A stretch of 59,909 bases of DNA, taken from assembly GCA_041660545.1 (NCBI GenBank), contig JBAZWE010000004.1, positions 1 through 59,909 of the forward strand, read 5' to 3'. This document shows positions 45,567 to 53,849 of this stretch, in pieces. This DNA comes from JBAZWE01 sp041660545 (GTDB lineage Bacteria; Actinomycetota; Thermoleophilia; BMS3ABIN01). How positions within the stretch are numbered: position 1 is the first letter of the stretch; every line of letters starts with the position of its first letter. Below the pieces are notes generated by a model. That model had not been told where the DNA came from. It saw nothing but the letters and a program-made list of their open reading frames with translations, and searched no databases. A program made the position numbers and the translations under genes.

Positions 45567-46092
45567 AGTTGTGCGAGGGTCCCGATACTCCAAGGGAGAA
45601 CTTGTTCAGATTATCACCTGGCAGATCGGCCGCAGACCATCGATAGAATTCAGGGTAGCGAGGGAATGCGATTATGGCTGGCCTGCCGTGATTATCAATT
45701 CCCCGTTCAACGCTTCAGGAGATCCCAATCCGAATCTGTATTATCTTTCCTGTCCCCACCTGAGGCTGGAGCTGGCGCGGCTTGAGGACGCCGGTTCGAT
45801 AGCAGGGCTTCAGCGAAGTGTCGGAGATGATCCTGACTTGAAGCTCAGCCTGGAAATAGCCCAGGTTGCCCATGATCACGAATGGCGCCGTGCCGCGGAT
45901 CAACGAGCGGGAAGTGTTGGAGGCGCCAGGGTGAACATTGCCGGTTCAAAAAAAACCACGCATTTAAAATGCCTTCATGCACACTTTGCATATTTTCTTA
46001 CACATGAGGATTACACAATTGGTTTGAGAATCGCCGAAATTCTGGGGAATACCTGGTGTGATGACGAAATGTGCGCCAAGTGGAAAGAGTGA
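45541..46092 (+). CDS. DUF501 family protein
   Basis: A 183-residue protein of the DUF501 family, almost always between an ftsB-like gene and ppx/gppA in actinobacteria, as here. Recognised by IGRRPSIEFRVARECDYGWPAVIINSPF, YYLSCPHLRLELARLED and THLKCLHAHFAYFLT. It has several Cys and His but no known activity. No signal peptide or membrane span. Its ATG overlaps the previous gene. Function unknown; the context suggests a division or envelope link. Confidence 0.85.
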   Translation: MPPGHYCPEVVRGSRYSKGELVQIITWQIGRRPSIEFRVARECDYGWPAVIINSPFNASGDPNPNLYYLSCPHLRLELARLEDAGSIAGLQRSVGDDPDLKLSLEIAQVAHDHEWRRAADQRAGSVGGARVNIAGSKKTTHLKCLHAHFAYFLTHEDYTIGLRIAEILGNTWCDDEMCAKWKE

Positions 46093-46114
46093 GTCTGATG
46101 CCGGAATTTGATGT

Positions 46115-47038
46115 ATGAAAAGAATCGCTGTGATAGACACGGGTACAAACTCAACTCGTCTGCTGATTGCGGATGTCGAATATCGCAGCGTAAAAGAGCT
46201 GGATCGCATGACGACTATTACCAGGCTGGGGGAGGGTGTTGACAGAACCGGACGTCTAAACCGGGAAGCGAAGGAAAGGGTCCTGGCCTGTATATCCCAT
46301 TATGCTTCGATTATCTCCCAATACGAGCCACTGACTACGCATATTATTGCAACCAGCTCCGTCAGGGATGCGGAGGATGGTGAGGATTTCATAAAAGAAA
46401 TCGCGAATCTGCATTCGTATGATTACCGGATACTTTCTGGCGAAGAAGAGGCGCGGTTGAGTTTTAGTGGAGCAACTTTTTCCACCTCGCAGGAACAAAA
46501 GACGCTTCTATTTGATGTAGGAGGAGGCAGTACTGAGATAGTTGCGGGTAAAGGAGCAGATATTGAATTTGTGTGCAGTATGCGTCTCGGCTGTGTTCGT
46601 TTAAAAGAAAGATTTCTGGGAAGCGACCCCGCCTCGGTTGATGAAATACAGAAAGCCAGTGGCTTTATAGACGGTATTCTTGCGGACTCGCTCGACCCTG
46701 GTCGTATATCCGGAATCGAATGCGGGTACGGCGTTGCTGGAACGGTTACAACCCTGGCCGCTATCGATCTAGGACTAAAGACCTACGACCGGGAACTGGT
46801 TCACGGTCATGAAATGACGGCCGGGAAGGTGGAAGAACTGTTTAGCGGGCTGGCCGCCCTGCCTGTTGTAAAGAGAATGGAGGATTCGACTATGGAGAAA
46901 GGAAGGGCCGATGTCATCGTGGCCGGGGCTTTGATAGTTACGAGATTGCTGCGCTACGCTGGTCTGCAGTCTTTTCTTGTAAGTGAACGCGATATTCTCG
47001 ACGGGGCTGCACTGGCGGTGTTTGAGGGAAAACTATGA
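46115..47038 (+). CDS. ppx: Exopolyphosphatase / guanosine pentaphosphatase family protein
   Basis: A 307-residue sugar-kinase-fold phosphatase. Phosphate loops RIAVIDTGTNSTRLLIADV and LLFDVGGGSTEIVAG, catalytic-Glu region SSVRDAEDGEDF, and GVAGTVTTLAAI. The length fits the short Ppx/GppA-type actinobacterial proteins lacking the C-terminal HD-like domain of E. coli Ppx. The activity could be on polyphosphate or pppGpp; the sequence does not tell. A tRNA-Leu follows. Confidence 0.9.
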   Translation: MKRIAVIDTGTNSTRLLIADVEYRSVKELDRMTTITRLGEGVDRTGRLNREAKERVLACISHYASIISQYEPLTTHIIATSSVRDAEDGEDFIKEIANLHSYDYRILSGEEEARLSFSGATFSTSQEQKTLLFDVGGGSTEIVAGKGADIEFVCSMRLGCVRLKERFLGSDPASVDEIQKASGFIDGILADSLDPGRISGIECGYGVAGTVTTLAAIDLGLKTYDRELVHGHEMTAGKVEELFSGLAALPVVKRMEDSTMEKGRADVIVAGALIVTRLLRYAGLQSFLVSERDILDGAALAVFEGKL

Positions 47039-47105
47039 TCGTCTGATTTATAAATTTGCGGCCGGTCCTTCGACGGACCTATAATCACCTGATCACAAAA
47101 CGCCT

Positions 47106-47191
47106 GCCCGAGTGGTGGAACTGGTAGACACAAGGGACTTAAAATCCCTCGCCCTCAGGGTGTGTGGGTTCGAATCCCACCTCGGGCACCA
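47106..47191 (+). tRNA. tRNA-Leu (TAA)
   Basis: Acceptor GCCCGAG / CTCGGGC, a long variable arm, anticodon loop CTTAAAA with TAA, T arm GTGGGTTCGAATCCCAC, discriminator A, encoded CCA. 86 bases, class II. Confidence 0.97.
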
Positions 47192-47200
47192 GTATTATTT

Positions 47201-47623
47201 TCAGGCGTGCCTGGTGATTGACAAGCTTTTCTCGAGAAGGACGGTAGTACCGGTTTTGCCGGTCTCTACGTCAACATTGTCCATGAGGCTTCCCATGATT
47301 CCAAAGCCAAGGCCTTCAGATGGAGGCGGGGGCAAAGGCATGCCGCATCCGTGATCGATAACCTCGAGCACCATACTGCCCGGATACTCGTAGCAGGTTA
47401 TTTCGATGATTTCTTTTGTTTTGCCATCATCGTGATAAGCATGTCTTACTACATTTGTTGATGCCTCGGATAACGCAACCTTGATATCGGCAACGCTTTC
47501 TTCAGTAAAACCAGCCTCCTTGGCAACAGCCGCCACTACCAGCCGAACCAGCGAAAGATATTCGGCCCGGGCCGGGACGACCAGGTGTAATACCTTTTCA
47601 TTATTTTGTGTCATCATTATCAT
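47201..47623 (-). CDS. Anti-sigma factor / RsbW-like serine kinase
   Basis: A 140-residue HATPase_c protein. N box DIKVALSEASTNVVRHAYHDD with Glu-x3-Asn, G1 box EVIDHGCGMP, G2 GLGFGIMGSLMD and TGTTVLL are intact, so it should bind ATP. RsbW-type proteins hold SigB/SigF inactive and phosphorylate an anti-anti-sigma partner, which is not seen here. The start overlaps the sigma gene stop (ATGA). Confidence 0.9.
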   Translation of the reverse strand: MIMMTQNNEKVLHLVVPARAEYLSLVRLVVAAVAKEAGFTEESVADIKVALSEASTNVVRHAYHDDGKTKEIIEITCYEYPGSMVLEVIDHGCGMPLPPPPSEGLGFGIMGSLMDNVDVETGKTGTTVLLEKSLSITRHA

Positions 47624-48390
47624 GAGCTATATGTTTCTTTCGAAGTCAGATCCTGCCTGAGCAGTTTCAGTGTTCGTCGCAGCAACCGTGACACATGCAT
47701 CTGTGATATTTCGAGACGGTCAGCTATCTCAGTCTGGCTGAGTCCTTCTATAAAACGCAAATACAGCAGGTTTTGCTCGCGAGAGTCAAGGCTGCTCATT
47801 GCTCCCGCAAGGCTTAGGCGCTCATCCAGAAGACGCATCGTCTTGTCTTCACCGCCGATTATATCGAGTAAGGACAGGTCACCGTCATCAGTTGTTGTAT
47901 CGAGTGAAGCAACGTTTGTAGCTTCCGCACCCTCGAGTCCCTCAATCACCTCTTCTTCTGTTATACCCACTGCAGCGGCAATTTCAGCAATATTCGGTGA
48001 TCTGCCATATTCCTGGGAAAAATTCTGGATTGCCATATTAAGAGTATGGCTTCTCTCGCGCAACCCCCTCGGCAACCTGATAGTCGAGGACCGGTCGCGA
48101 AAATAACGCCTTAGCTCACCGACAATCGTGGGTACCGCATAAGTAGTAAATTGCACATTCCGGCCCGAATCAAACCTGTCTATTGCTTTTAGTAGGCCCA
48201 TCGATGCTACCTGCACAAGGTCATCAAGCGGTTCTCCGCGGTTTGCGAATCGACGGGCAAGGGAGTGAACCAGGTTCATGTATGAGTCTACAAGGACCTC
48301 CTTGACCTTGGGATCCTTGTTCTCGTTGTAAGTTTGAAACAGGGAAAGCAGCTCTTCCCGGCTCAGATTTTTATGTGACCGTTTCGACAA
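47620..48390 (-). CDS. SigB/SigF-family sigma factor
   Basis: A 256-residue group 3 sigma factor: region 2 (VLVDSYMNLVHSLARRFANRGEPLDDLVQVASMGLLKAIDRFD, VQFTTYAVPTIVGELRRYFRD), region 3 (LRERSHTLNMAIQNFSQEYGRSP) and region 4 (LRFIEGLSQTEIADRLEISQMHVSRLLRRTLKLLRQ). It is a stress or differentiation sigma, not ECF. It lies between two RsbW-like genes in one operon. Confidence 0.93.
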   Translation of the reverse strand: MSKRSHKNLSREELLSLFQTYNENKDPKVKEVLVDSYMNLVHSLARRFANRGEPLDDLVQVASMGLLKAIDRFDSGRNVQFTTYAVPTIVGELRRYFRDRSSTIRLPRGLRERSHTLNMAIQNFSQEYGRSPNIAEIAAAVGITEEEVIEGLEGAEATNVASLDTTTDDGDLSLLDIIGGEDKTMRLLDERLSLAGAMSSLDSREQNLLYLRFIEGLSQTEIADRLEISQMHVSRLLRRTLKLLRQDLTSKETYSS

Positions 48391-48396
48391 CAGTTG

Positions 48397-48798
48397 CTAC
48401 TGTCCCCGGGAAATCCGCTTGATGATGTGAACGTCGAGTCCGCCATCGGGATTAGGTTTTTGCGTTACTTCATCCATCATCTTTTCCAGTATAAAACGGC
48501 AGTAGCGGCCGACCTTGCTGGTCTCGTCGTTAATACTGTCACCGACTCCCTCAGTTACGACCTCGAGACAGTCAGCGTGAATGTTATATTGAATCCGGAA
48601 AATAGAAGGCACCGGTTTACTTTCCTGGGAGACGGAAAACCGAAACAGTTCATCCAGGGCCGTGTTGATGTCATCCGCCTGATCAAGATTAAGACCGGTG
48701 CGGCTGGCGACTGCTGTTGTAGCCAGCCTGACTACACTCGTCATACGTTCGTCCGTGGGTACGGAAATATGTATTATCTCCTCAGGCTCTTCGACCAT
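48397..48798 (-). CDS. RsbW-like protein with a degenerate ATPase site
   Basis: A 133-residue HATPase-fold protein; the ATG at 48798 follows GGAGGCGGG. The layout matches the RsbW paralogue 1 kb away (EEIIHISVPTDERMTSVVRLATTAVA, DDINTALDELFRFSVS), but the N-box Asn is Phe (ELFRF) and the G1 box DxGxG is EGVGDS. ATP binding is therefore unlikely. It is first in the operon and could act as a scaffold, adaptor or competing anti-sigma. Ends 7 bases before the sigma gene. Confidence 0.75.
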   Translation of the reverse strand: MVEEPEEIIHISVPTDERMTSVVRLATTAVASRTGLNLDQADDINTALDELFRFSVSQESKPVPSIFRIQYNIHADCLEVVTEGVGDSINDETSKVGRYCRFILEKMMDEVTQKPNPDGGLDVHIIKRISRGQ

Positions 48799-48990
48799 AT
48801 CCCGCCTCCGTTTGGAAAGTAAGAAATAATCCTGTGATCGCCCATCCAGCCGTATGCTGCCATTATACCCAAAAGTCACCTATGCCAAAATCGGGAGGAT
48901 TGTGAACATCGCGGCCATTGTCCCTCTCACAAGCTCTTTTTCACTGGTATAATAAAAAATATTGCGCATATCGTATTCATAAGGAAAAAA

Positions 48991-49260
48991 TTGAAAAATT
49001 CACGGGAAAAATGCAAGCTTAATAAGGCGAATGGCATCGATGCATGGTGCACCAGGGACAGCTGCATATACTGGAGACTGCTCAAGACACAGGATATCGA
49101 TATCGGTAACGATGTCTGTTGCGGTCTCCAGCATTACGAAATCATCGACGGTCTCACTCCCGAAATGGCTGAATGGCTGCTTTCGATGAAGAAACGCCTC
49201 GAGAATACTACGCCGAATACTGGAAAATCGAGGATTACTTTCAGGCGCCGCGAACAATAA
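48991..49260 (+). CDS. Small Cys-containing protein, function unknown
   Basis: An 89-residue protein. Cys are arranged C-x10-C-x4-C (KCKLNKANGIDAWCTRDSC), and later a CC pair (DVCCGLQHYEII). The C-terminal half has an amphipathic helix (TPEMAEWLLSMKKRLE) and a basic tail. The start is TTG with AAGGA upstream. No signal or membrane segment. It precedes the DJ-1/two-component genes but is 70 bases away. No family recognised. Confidence 0.6.
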   Translation: MKNSREKCKLNKANGIDAWCTRDSCIYWRLLKTQDIDIGNDVCCGLQHYEIIDGLTPEMAEWLLSMKKRLENTTPNTGKSRITFRRREQ

Positions 49261-49330
49261 ATAAGAAGTTTTTGTGTTTACCGGCTCTCGACTCAGGGTA
49301 TTTTTTGATTGAGAGGTAAAAAAACTTCTC

Positions 49331-49888
49331 ATGGACGTGAGCGTCATGAATTTAATAGACGGAACACTTGGAATTATAGTAGGACCAGGCTTTGATGAGA
49401 CGCAGGTCGTCAAAGTCGCGCAGGAACTGCGCGTCCGTGGAGCCAGGGTTCTTGTCATCAGTATTGCCGAAACGGAAGCCGTAGCGGTTGCTGGTCTTAA
49501 TGGTTCACTCCTCAAACCTGACGCCGTTATCTCCAAGACAAATGCAACCGGTTTGGACGCGCTGATTATTCCAGGCGGGGATTCCACCAAGACGTTGAAA
49601 TCCGATGACAGGGTTCTGACTCTTGTGCTGGAAATGAATTCAACCGGCAAGCCGATAGGCACCACAGGCAATAGCGTTTTGATACTCGGCGCTGCAGGAC
49701 TGCTGCGCAATAAACGGGTGACCGGAGATCCCGGCATAGAGGAAGACATTGAGAAATCCGGAGCGCTGTATTTGAGCCAGGGTGTGGTCGTCGACCACAA
49801 TCTTGTGACGTCTCGTTCGGATATCGATCTTCCTCATTTCGTGGACACCATCTCCTTTCTGCTCGAGCCGGCCACGACGATGAGTTGA
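49331..49888 (+). CDS. DJ-1/PfpI-fold protein lacking the nucleophile Cys
   Basis: A 185-residue protein of the DJ-1/PfpI fold: GIIVGPGFDETQVVKVAQELRVRGARVLVIS, DALIIPGG, and a late VVVDHNLVTSRSDIDLPHFVDTI. The family nucleophile elbow (A-x-C-H-G-P) is replaced by GTTGNSV, Thr112 in place of Cys, and the His is gone. It is probably not a hydrolase or glyoxalase and may be a sensor or structural protein. The stop overlaps the TTG start of the response regulator, so it is coupled to the two-component system. Confidence 0.82.
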   Translation: MDVSVMNLIDGTLGIIVGPGFDETQVVKVAQELRVRGARVLVISIAETEAVAVAGLNGSLLKPDAVISKTNATGLDALIIPGGDSTKTLKSDDRVLTLVLEMNSTGKPIGTTGNSVLILGAAGLLRNKRVTGDPGIEEDIEKSGALYLSQGVVVDHNLVTSRSDIDLPHFVDTISFLLEPATTMS

Positions 49889-50577
49889 CCGGCAAGAAGA
49901 TACTGGTTGTAGATGATGAAGCCGCCGTACGGCGTTTGGTATCGTCATATCTGAAGCGTGAAGGCTATCAGGTGCTTGAAGCAGAAGATGGCATCGAGGC
50001 TCTCAGGAAGGCGCGACTCGAACATCCCGATCTGATAGTGCTGGATTTAATGCTGCCCGAAATCGACGGCCTCGAAATCTGCCGTGTGCTTCGGGCGGAG
50101 AGCGATATCTATATTTTAATGCTTACCGCCAAGACCGAGGAAACTGATAAATTACTCGGTCTTGGAATGGGGGCCGACGATTATCTCACCAAACCATTCA
50201 GTCCCAGAGAGCTTGTCGCCAGGGTGAAAGCCATCCTTAGACGCGGAGAGCACGATACGATCTCAATTGCAGCGGTGATCAGGTCGGGGTCGATTGAAAT
50301 AGACTCCAATCGCCACATGGCAAAAAAGGGTGGCAAGGAGTTGGACCTGACCGCGAGGGAATTCGATATTTTAAAACAACTAGCCGTGAGGCCGGGCATG
50401 GTGTTCTCCAGAGAACAGCTTCTGGAGATGGTTTGGGGCTATGAATTTTTCGGTGATCCTCGTGTGGTCGATGTACATGTTGCCAAACTGCGCAAGAAAA
50501 TAGAAAAGGATCCCTCCCGCCCAAGGATTATAAAAACCGTTCGCGGGGTCGGATACAAACTGCAGCCTGATGTTTAA
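49885..50577 (+). CDS. OmpR/PhoB-family response regulator
   Basis: A 230-residue protein. Receiver with ILVVDDEAAVRRLV, phospho-acceptor Asp in IVLDLMLPEIDG, and YLTKPFSPRELVARV; then a winged helix domain with LTAREFDILKQLAVRPGMVFSREQLLEMVWG, VDVHVAKLRKKIE and IKTVRGVGYKL. Starts at TTG overlapping the DJ-1-like stop and overlaps the histidine kinase start by 8 bases. Its target may include direct repeats at 51685-51747 downstream. Confidence 0.94.
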   Translation: MTGKKILVVDDEAAVRRLVSSYLKREGYQVLEAEDGIEALRKARLEHPDLIVLDLMLPEIDGLEICRVLRAESDIYILMLTAKTEETDKLLGLGMGADDYLTKPFSPRELVARVKAILRRGEHDTISIAAVIRSGSIEIDSNRHMAKKGGKELDLTAREFDILKQLAVRPGMVFSREQLLEMVWGYEFFGDPRVVDVHVAKLRKKIEKDPSRPRIIKTVRGVGYKLQPDV

Positions 50578-51682
50578 AAAAATACCCATAAAATGGAAGC
50601 TTCTTTTTACATATCTCGTGGTCGTGGCGGTTTGTCTCGGAGTTGTGATTATCGTGACCCGCCAATTGACTATCAGTGCCTATAGTGACCATGTACATAT
50701 GATGCAGGGTGAAGGCATGATGGGAAACAGGGTATCAGGCAATATGGCCTCCGACCTGATCGATGCATTTCGCGATGCTCTGAACGTTTCACTTCTCTGG
50801 GCCGGTCTCATCGCCGTAGCTGTGGCTTTCGTGATAAGTATTGTCATATCTAGGAAGATCACGAGACCGATTCACGATATGGCCATGGTGACGGAGCGAA
50901 TAGCCGACGGTGATTACGCGCAGAAAGTTGATATCAAATCCAATGACGAGATCGGGAGTTTGGCGCACAGCCTCAATGAAATGACTGAAAGGCTAGCCGA
51001 ATCCCAGAAGCTCAAGCGTGAACTGATGGCCAATATCGCGCATGAGTTAAGGACGCCACTGACGAGCATCTCAGGATATATGGAGGGGCTTGAGGATGGT
51101 ATTGTTCCGGCGAGCAGGGAGACATATGAGCTTGTCCACCGGGAAGCTGCGAGGCTCAGCCGGCTTGTAGATGACCTTCAGCGTCTCTCTCGTGCGGAGT
51201 CCGGCCAGGAGGTGCTTGATGTCGTAGAGCTGCCCTCAGCGCTGTTCATCGAGCGTGTGGTAAAAAAACTGCGTCCGATGTTCATCGAAAAGGGCATTTC
51301 CTTGGATCTGGAATTAGCGCCGGAATTGCCACCGATGCTGGTGGATGAAGACAAGACCGACCAGGTGCTGGTCAATCTTATCGACAATGCCCTCAATTAC
51401 ACCTCACCCGGCGGGAAAGTCACATTATCAGCGCGCGCATCAGGACGGATGGTACAGATTGAAATCGCCGATACCGGTATCGGCATAAGTGCTGAGGACC
51501 TGCCATATATCTTTGAGAGGTTCTATCGTGCGGACAAGTCGCGCTCCAGAGACAGGGGGGGCAGCGGCATCGGTCTGACGATCGCAAAAAAATATATTGA
51601 GTCTCTCGGTGGAGATATATCCGTCAAAAGCGCTCCCGGGCAGGGAACGATCTTCAAAATAATACTGCCCGCGGCAGCCTGA
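50570..51682 (+). CDS. Sensor histidine kinase with Met/His-rich extracellular loop
   Basis: A 370-residue kinase. Two membrane spans (about residues 10-30 and 75-95) flank a roughly 45-residue loop with DHVHMMQGEGMMGNR, rich in His and Met and likely metal-binding. Then HAMP, HisKA (ANIAHELRTPLTSISGY), and HATPase with N box NLIDNALNYTSPGG, G1 DTGIGIS and G2 GGSGIGLTIAKKYIE. The Met/His pattern recurs in the secreted protein encoded just downstream, suggesting one copper or similar metal response. Partner of the preceding regulator. Confidence 0.92.
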   Translation: MFKKIPIKWKLLFTYLVVVAVCLGVVIIVTRQLTISAYSDHVHMMQGEGMMGNRVSGNMASDLIDAFRDALNVSLLWAGLIAVAVAFVISIVISRKITRPIHDMAMVTERIADGDYAQKVDIKSNDEIGSLAHSLNEMTERLAESQKLKRELMANIAHELRTPLTSISGYMEGLEDGIVPASRETYELVHREAARLSRLVDDLQRLSRAESGQEVLDVVELPSALFIERVVKKLRPMFIEKGISLDLELAPELPPMLVDEDKTDQVLVNLIDNALNYTSPGGKVTLSARASGRMVQIEIADTGIGISAEDLPYIFERFYRADKSRSRDRGGSGIGLTIAKKYIESLGGDISVKSAPGQGTIFKIILPAAA

Positions 51683-51684
51683 AG

Positions 51685-51747
51685 CTTCACAAACTCTTCA
51701 CAATCAGTTAATCCTTCCTTCATGAGCGTCGGGCATAATCCTTCATG
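51685..51747 (+). promoter_or_regulatory. Direct repeats upstream of the Met/His-rich protein gene
   Basis: CTTCACAAACT and CTTCACAATCA lie back to back (51685-51706) with an 11-bp period, as in OmpR/PhoB sites. A second pair, TCCTTCATG at 51716-51724 and 51739-51747, has a 23-bp period (about two turns). They sit between the kinase stop and the small gene. Confidence 0.5.
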
Positions 51748-51785
51748 TACGGAACATTCGACCAATCATGAGGGAGGTGTAAGAA

Positions 51786-52178
51786 ATGTCAAGATTTACA
51801 CTTACAGCAATACTTGCAATAGCTTTGTTTCTGATTGCAGCGACCGTGGTATTTGCCCAGGGCAACCAGTCAGGATATATGGGCCAGCGTGGGACTATGA
51901 TGCAGGCTCCTGGAACTACGACCCCTGGAACGCAGGGTCAGAACGCCAATGGGACTGCCACTACACCAGGTCACATGTACGGCGGCCAGGGTCATATGGG
52001 CAACGGAACAGGTCCAATGATGGACAATGAAGACTGGCAGGCCATGCAGGATGCCAGGGCTAGCGGAGACTGGCAGGCCATGCAGAATATATGCCAGAAA
52101 AACCGCGATGAAAGAAACGCACAAAATCAGCCTCAGACGCCTGCGCCGACAACTGCTCCAACGAGCAGCGGTACATAG
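51786..52178 (+). CDS. Secreted Met/His-rich small protein
   Basis: A 130-residue protein with a signal peptide (MSRFTLTAILAIALFLIAAT then VVFAQGN, cleavage after Ala) and a mature region with GYMGQRGTMMQAPG, GHMYGGQGHMGNGTGPMMDNED, a repeated DWQAMQ (twice) and a Pro/Thr-rich tail. Met and His spacing suggests loose copper or silver binding. A good GGGAGGTG site precedes the ATG. Directly downstream of the two-component genes, probably its target. No known family, though it is similar in style to periplasmic copper-binding proteins. Confidence 0.75.
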   Translation: MSRFTLTAILAIALFLIAATVVFAQGNQSGYMGQRGTMMQAPGTTTPGTQGQNANGTATTPGHMYGGQGHMGNGTGPMMDNEDWQAMQDARASGDWQAMQNICQKNRDERNAQNQPQTPAPTTAPTSSGT

Positions 52179-52218
52179 AGTTCAATACATACAGCAATAA
52201 GCACAACCAGGCAACATG

Positions 52219-52271
52219 GTCAGAATGACGGGTGAAGAGTAGATGCGATACTTTTCACCCGTCTTTCTGAC
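52219..52271. repeat. Long inverted repeat after the Met/His-rich gene
   Basis: GTCAGAATGACGGGTGAA and TTCACCCGTCTTTCTGAC form an 18-bp stem with one mismatch and a loop of about 16 bases. No T run follows, so it may be a weak terminator or an RNA-processing or operator element. Confidence 0.7.
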
Positions 52272-52359
52272 TTACACGCATAGAAAGCGCGTTCAGCAGG
52301 TTTATGATATTTGGCGTCGAATTTTGTTTCTGCCCGGGATTAGGCTAAAATTTTATTTA

Positions 52360-52379
52360 AGCCGCCGAATCAGGCGGCT
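52360..52379. repeat. Hairpin before the exopolysaccharide genes
   Basis: AGCCGCC-GAATCA-GGCGGCT, a 7-bp GC-rich stem with no T run, 50 bases ahead of the first EPS gene. Confidence 0.5.
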
Positions 52380-52428
52380 ATTGTATGTATGGAAACATGT
52401 AATGAATTTCTAAGAAATGTGACCGCAA

Positions 52429-53115
52429 TTGAATCTGTCTGATGCTTTAAAAATAATTCGCCGCTACAAATGGCTGATTGTGGCGGCCGCCGTACTATCC
52501 GGTCTGTTCGGATATTTCTTCAGTGCCCGTCAAACCAGGATCTATGAGGCCTCTATCACTGTAGTCGTTGGTCAGAACCAGGGACTTGCGGAAAATCTTA
52601 ATTTGACGACGGCCCTGCAACAGGTAGCCAACAGTATGAGCAAGATGATCGCCTCACGGACGGTTGCTGAGAAAGTAGCGGGGGACTTGAATCTAAAGGA
52701 AACACCAGATGAGATTCTCGGACGGATATCAGCACAGCCTATTCAACAGACTCAGCTTATTGAGGTCACGGTAACCGATACTGACCCCGAAAGGGCAGCA
52801 AGTATCGCCAACGGTGTCGGAAATGCATTTTCCGAACTGATTCAGCGCACCGAATCTTCACGCAGTGGGCTGACGGCCCAGGTATGGCAGGCAGCCATGG
52901 TGCCGACGAGCCCTGTTAAACCAACACCCGAACGCAACGCGATACTGGCACTGCTCTTTGGAATGGGTATAGGCATTTTTATCGCATTTGTCCTCGACAG
53001 ACTCGATACGCGCTGGCGTTCGACGGAAGAAGTCGAGGAAACTCTTGGTCTGCCAATAATTGGAATTATTCCGCAGATGACGTATGAAACCCTCGGAGAT
53101 AACGTCAGGTACTGA
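52429..53115 (+). CDS. Wzz/YveK-type polysaccharide chain-length protein
   Basis: A 228-residue protein with one N-terminal span (WLIVAAAVLSGLFGYFFSA), a long extracytoplasmic part with a coiled region, and a second span (ILALLFGMGIGIFIAFVLDRLD) near the C-terminus, ending in PIIGIIPQ. Such modulators pair with a cytosolic BY-kinase, encoded next, to set exopolysaccharide length and export. TTG start. Confidence 0.9.
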   Translation: MNLSDALKIIRRYKWLIVAAAVLSGLFGYFFSARQTRIYEASITVVVGQNQGLAENLNLTTALQQVANSMSKMIASRTVAEKVAGDLNLKETPDEILGRISAQPIQQTQLIEVTVTDTDPERAASIANGVGNAFSELIQRTESSRSGLTAQVWQAAMVPTSPVKPTPERNAILALLFGMGIGIFIAFVLDRLDTRWRSTEEVEETLGLPIIGIIPQMTYETLGDNVRY

Positions 53116-53116
53116 A

Positions 53117-53818
53117 ATGACTGAAGATAAGAACGACAACTATCATTTATATGTAAAACACTACCCGAACTCGGCCATAGCGGAGTCCTTCAGAACCTTG
53201 CGAACTAATCTGCTGCTTACGAACATCGATAAAGGGCTGAGATCCATACTTGTTACCAGCGCGGATAGAGGTGAGGGCAAATCCACGATTTGCGCCAATC
53301 TGGCAGTTGTCATGGCGCAAACGGAGAAGAGAGTCCTGTTGCTGGATTGTGATCTTCGATTACCAAGTCAATACAAGTTATTCAAGCTTTCACGAGATGA
53401 AGGCGTGACCAATATCGTCGGACGCTATGTCGAAGATGCGGAACTTGATCTTGGTGAAGAATCGATTCCAGGTCTTACAGTGATTGGCAGTGGTCCACCA
53501 CCGCCAAATCCTTCGGAATTCTTAAGTTCAAACAAATTCCACAGTTTTCTAAAAAGAGTAGAAAAAGAATTCGACACAGTCATTGTCGATGCACCACCAA
53601 TTGGATTGGTGACCGATGCCGCAATCCTTTCAGATGTTGTGGATGGAACGTTGCTGGTGCTGGACGCACAAATGGGACATCGTAATCTGGCGCTTAAAGC
53701 CAAGGCTGCCCTGGAACAGGTAAACGCCAATGTGATCGGACTCGTTCTCAACAACGTAAAACAGGAAAAAGGCGCCTATTACTCGTATTATCACGGCGGT
53801 CATCAGTCAGAGGATTAA
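53117..53818 (+). CDS. CpsD/CapB-type tyrosine kinase
   Basis: A 233-residue BY-kinase. N-terminal AESFRTLRTNLLL, Walker A' TSADRGEGKSTICANLA, Walker A-type LLLDCDLRLPSQ, Walker B VIVDAPPIG, and a C-terminal Tyr cluster (GAYYSYYHGG), the autophosphorylation site. The ATG at 53117 was chosen because the 11 residues before it overlap the previous gene and do not match the family. It controls polysaccharide synthesis with the chain-length protein and is reset by the PHP phosphatase encoded at 56.5 kb. Confidence 0.93.
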   Translation: MTEDKNDNYHLYVKHYPNSAIAESFRTLRTNLLLTNIDKGLRSILVTSADRGEGKSTICANLAVVMAQTEKRVLLLDCDLRLPSQYKLFKLSRDEGVTNIVGRYVEDAELDLGEESIPGLTVIGSGPPPPNPSEFLSSNKFHSFLKRVEKEFDTVIVDAPPIGLVTDAAILSDVVDGTLLVLDAQMGHRNLALKAKAALEQVNANVIGLVLNNVKQEKGAYYSYYHGGHQSED

Positions 53819-53849
53819 TATTTCAGTCAAGCGGACTCATAAATTAGAA

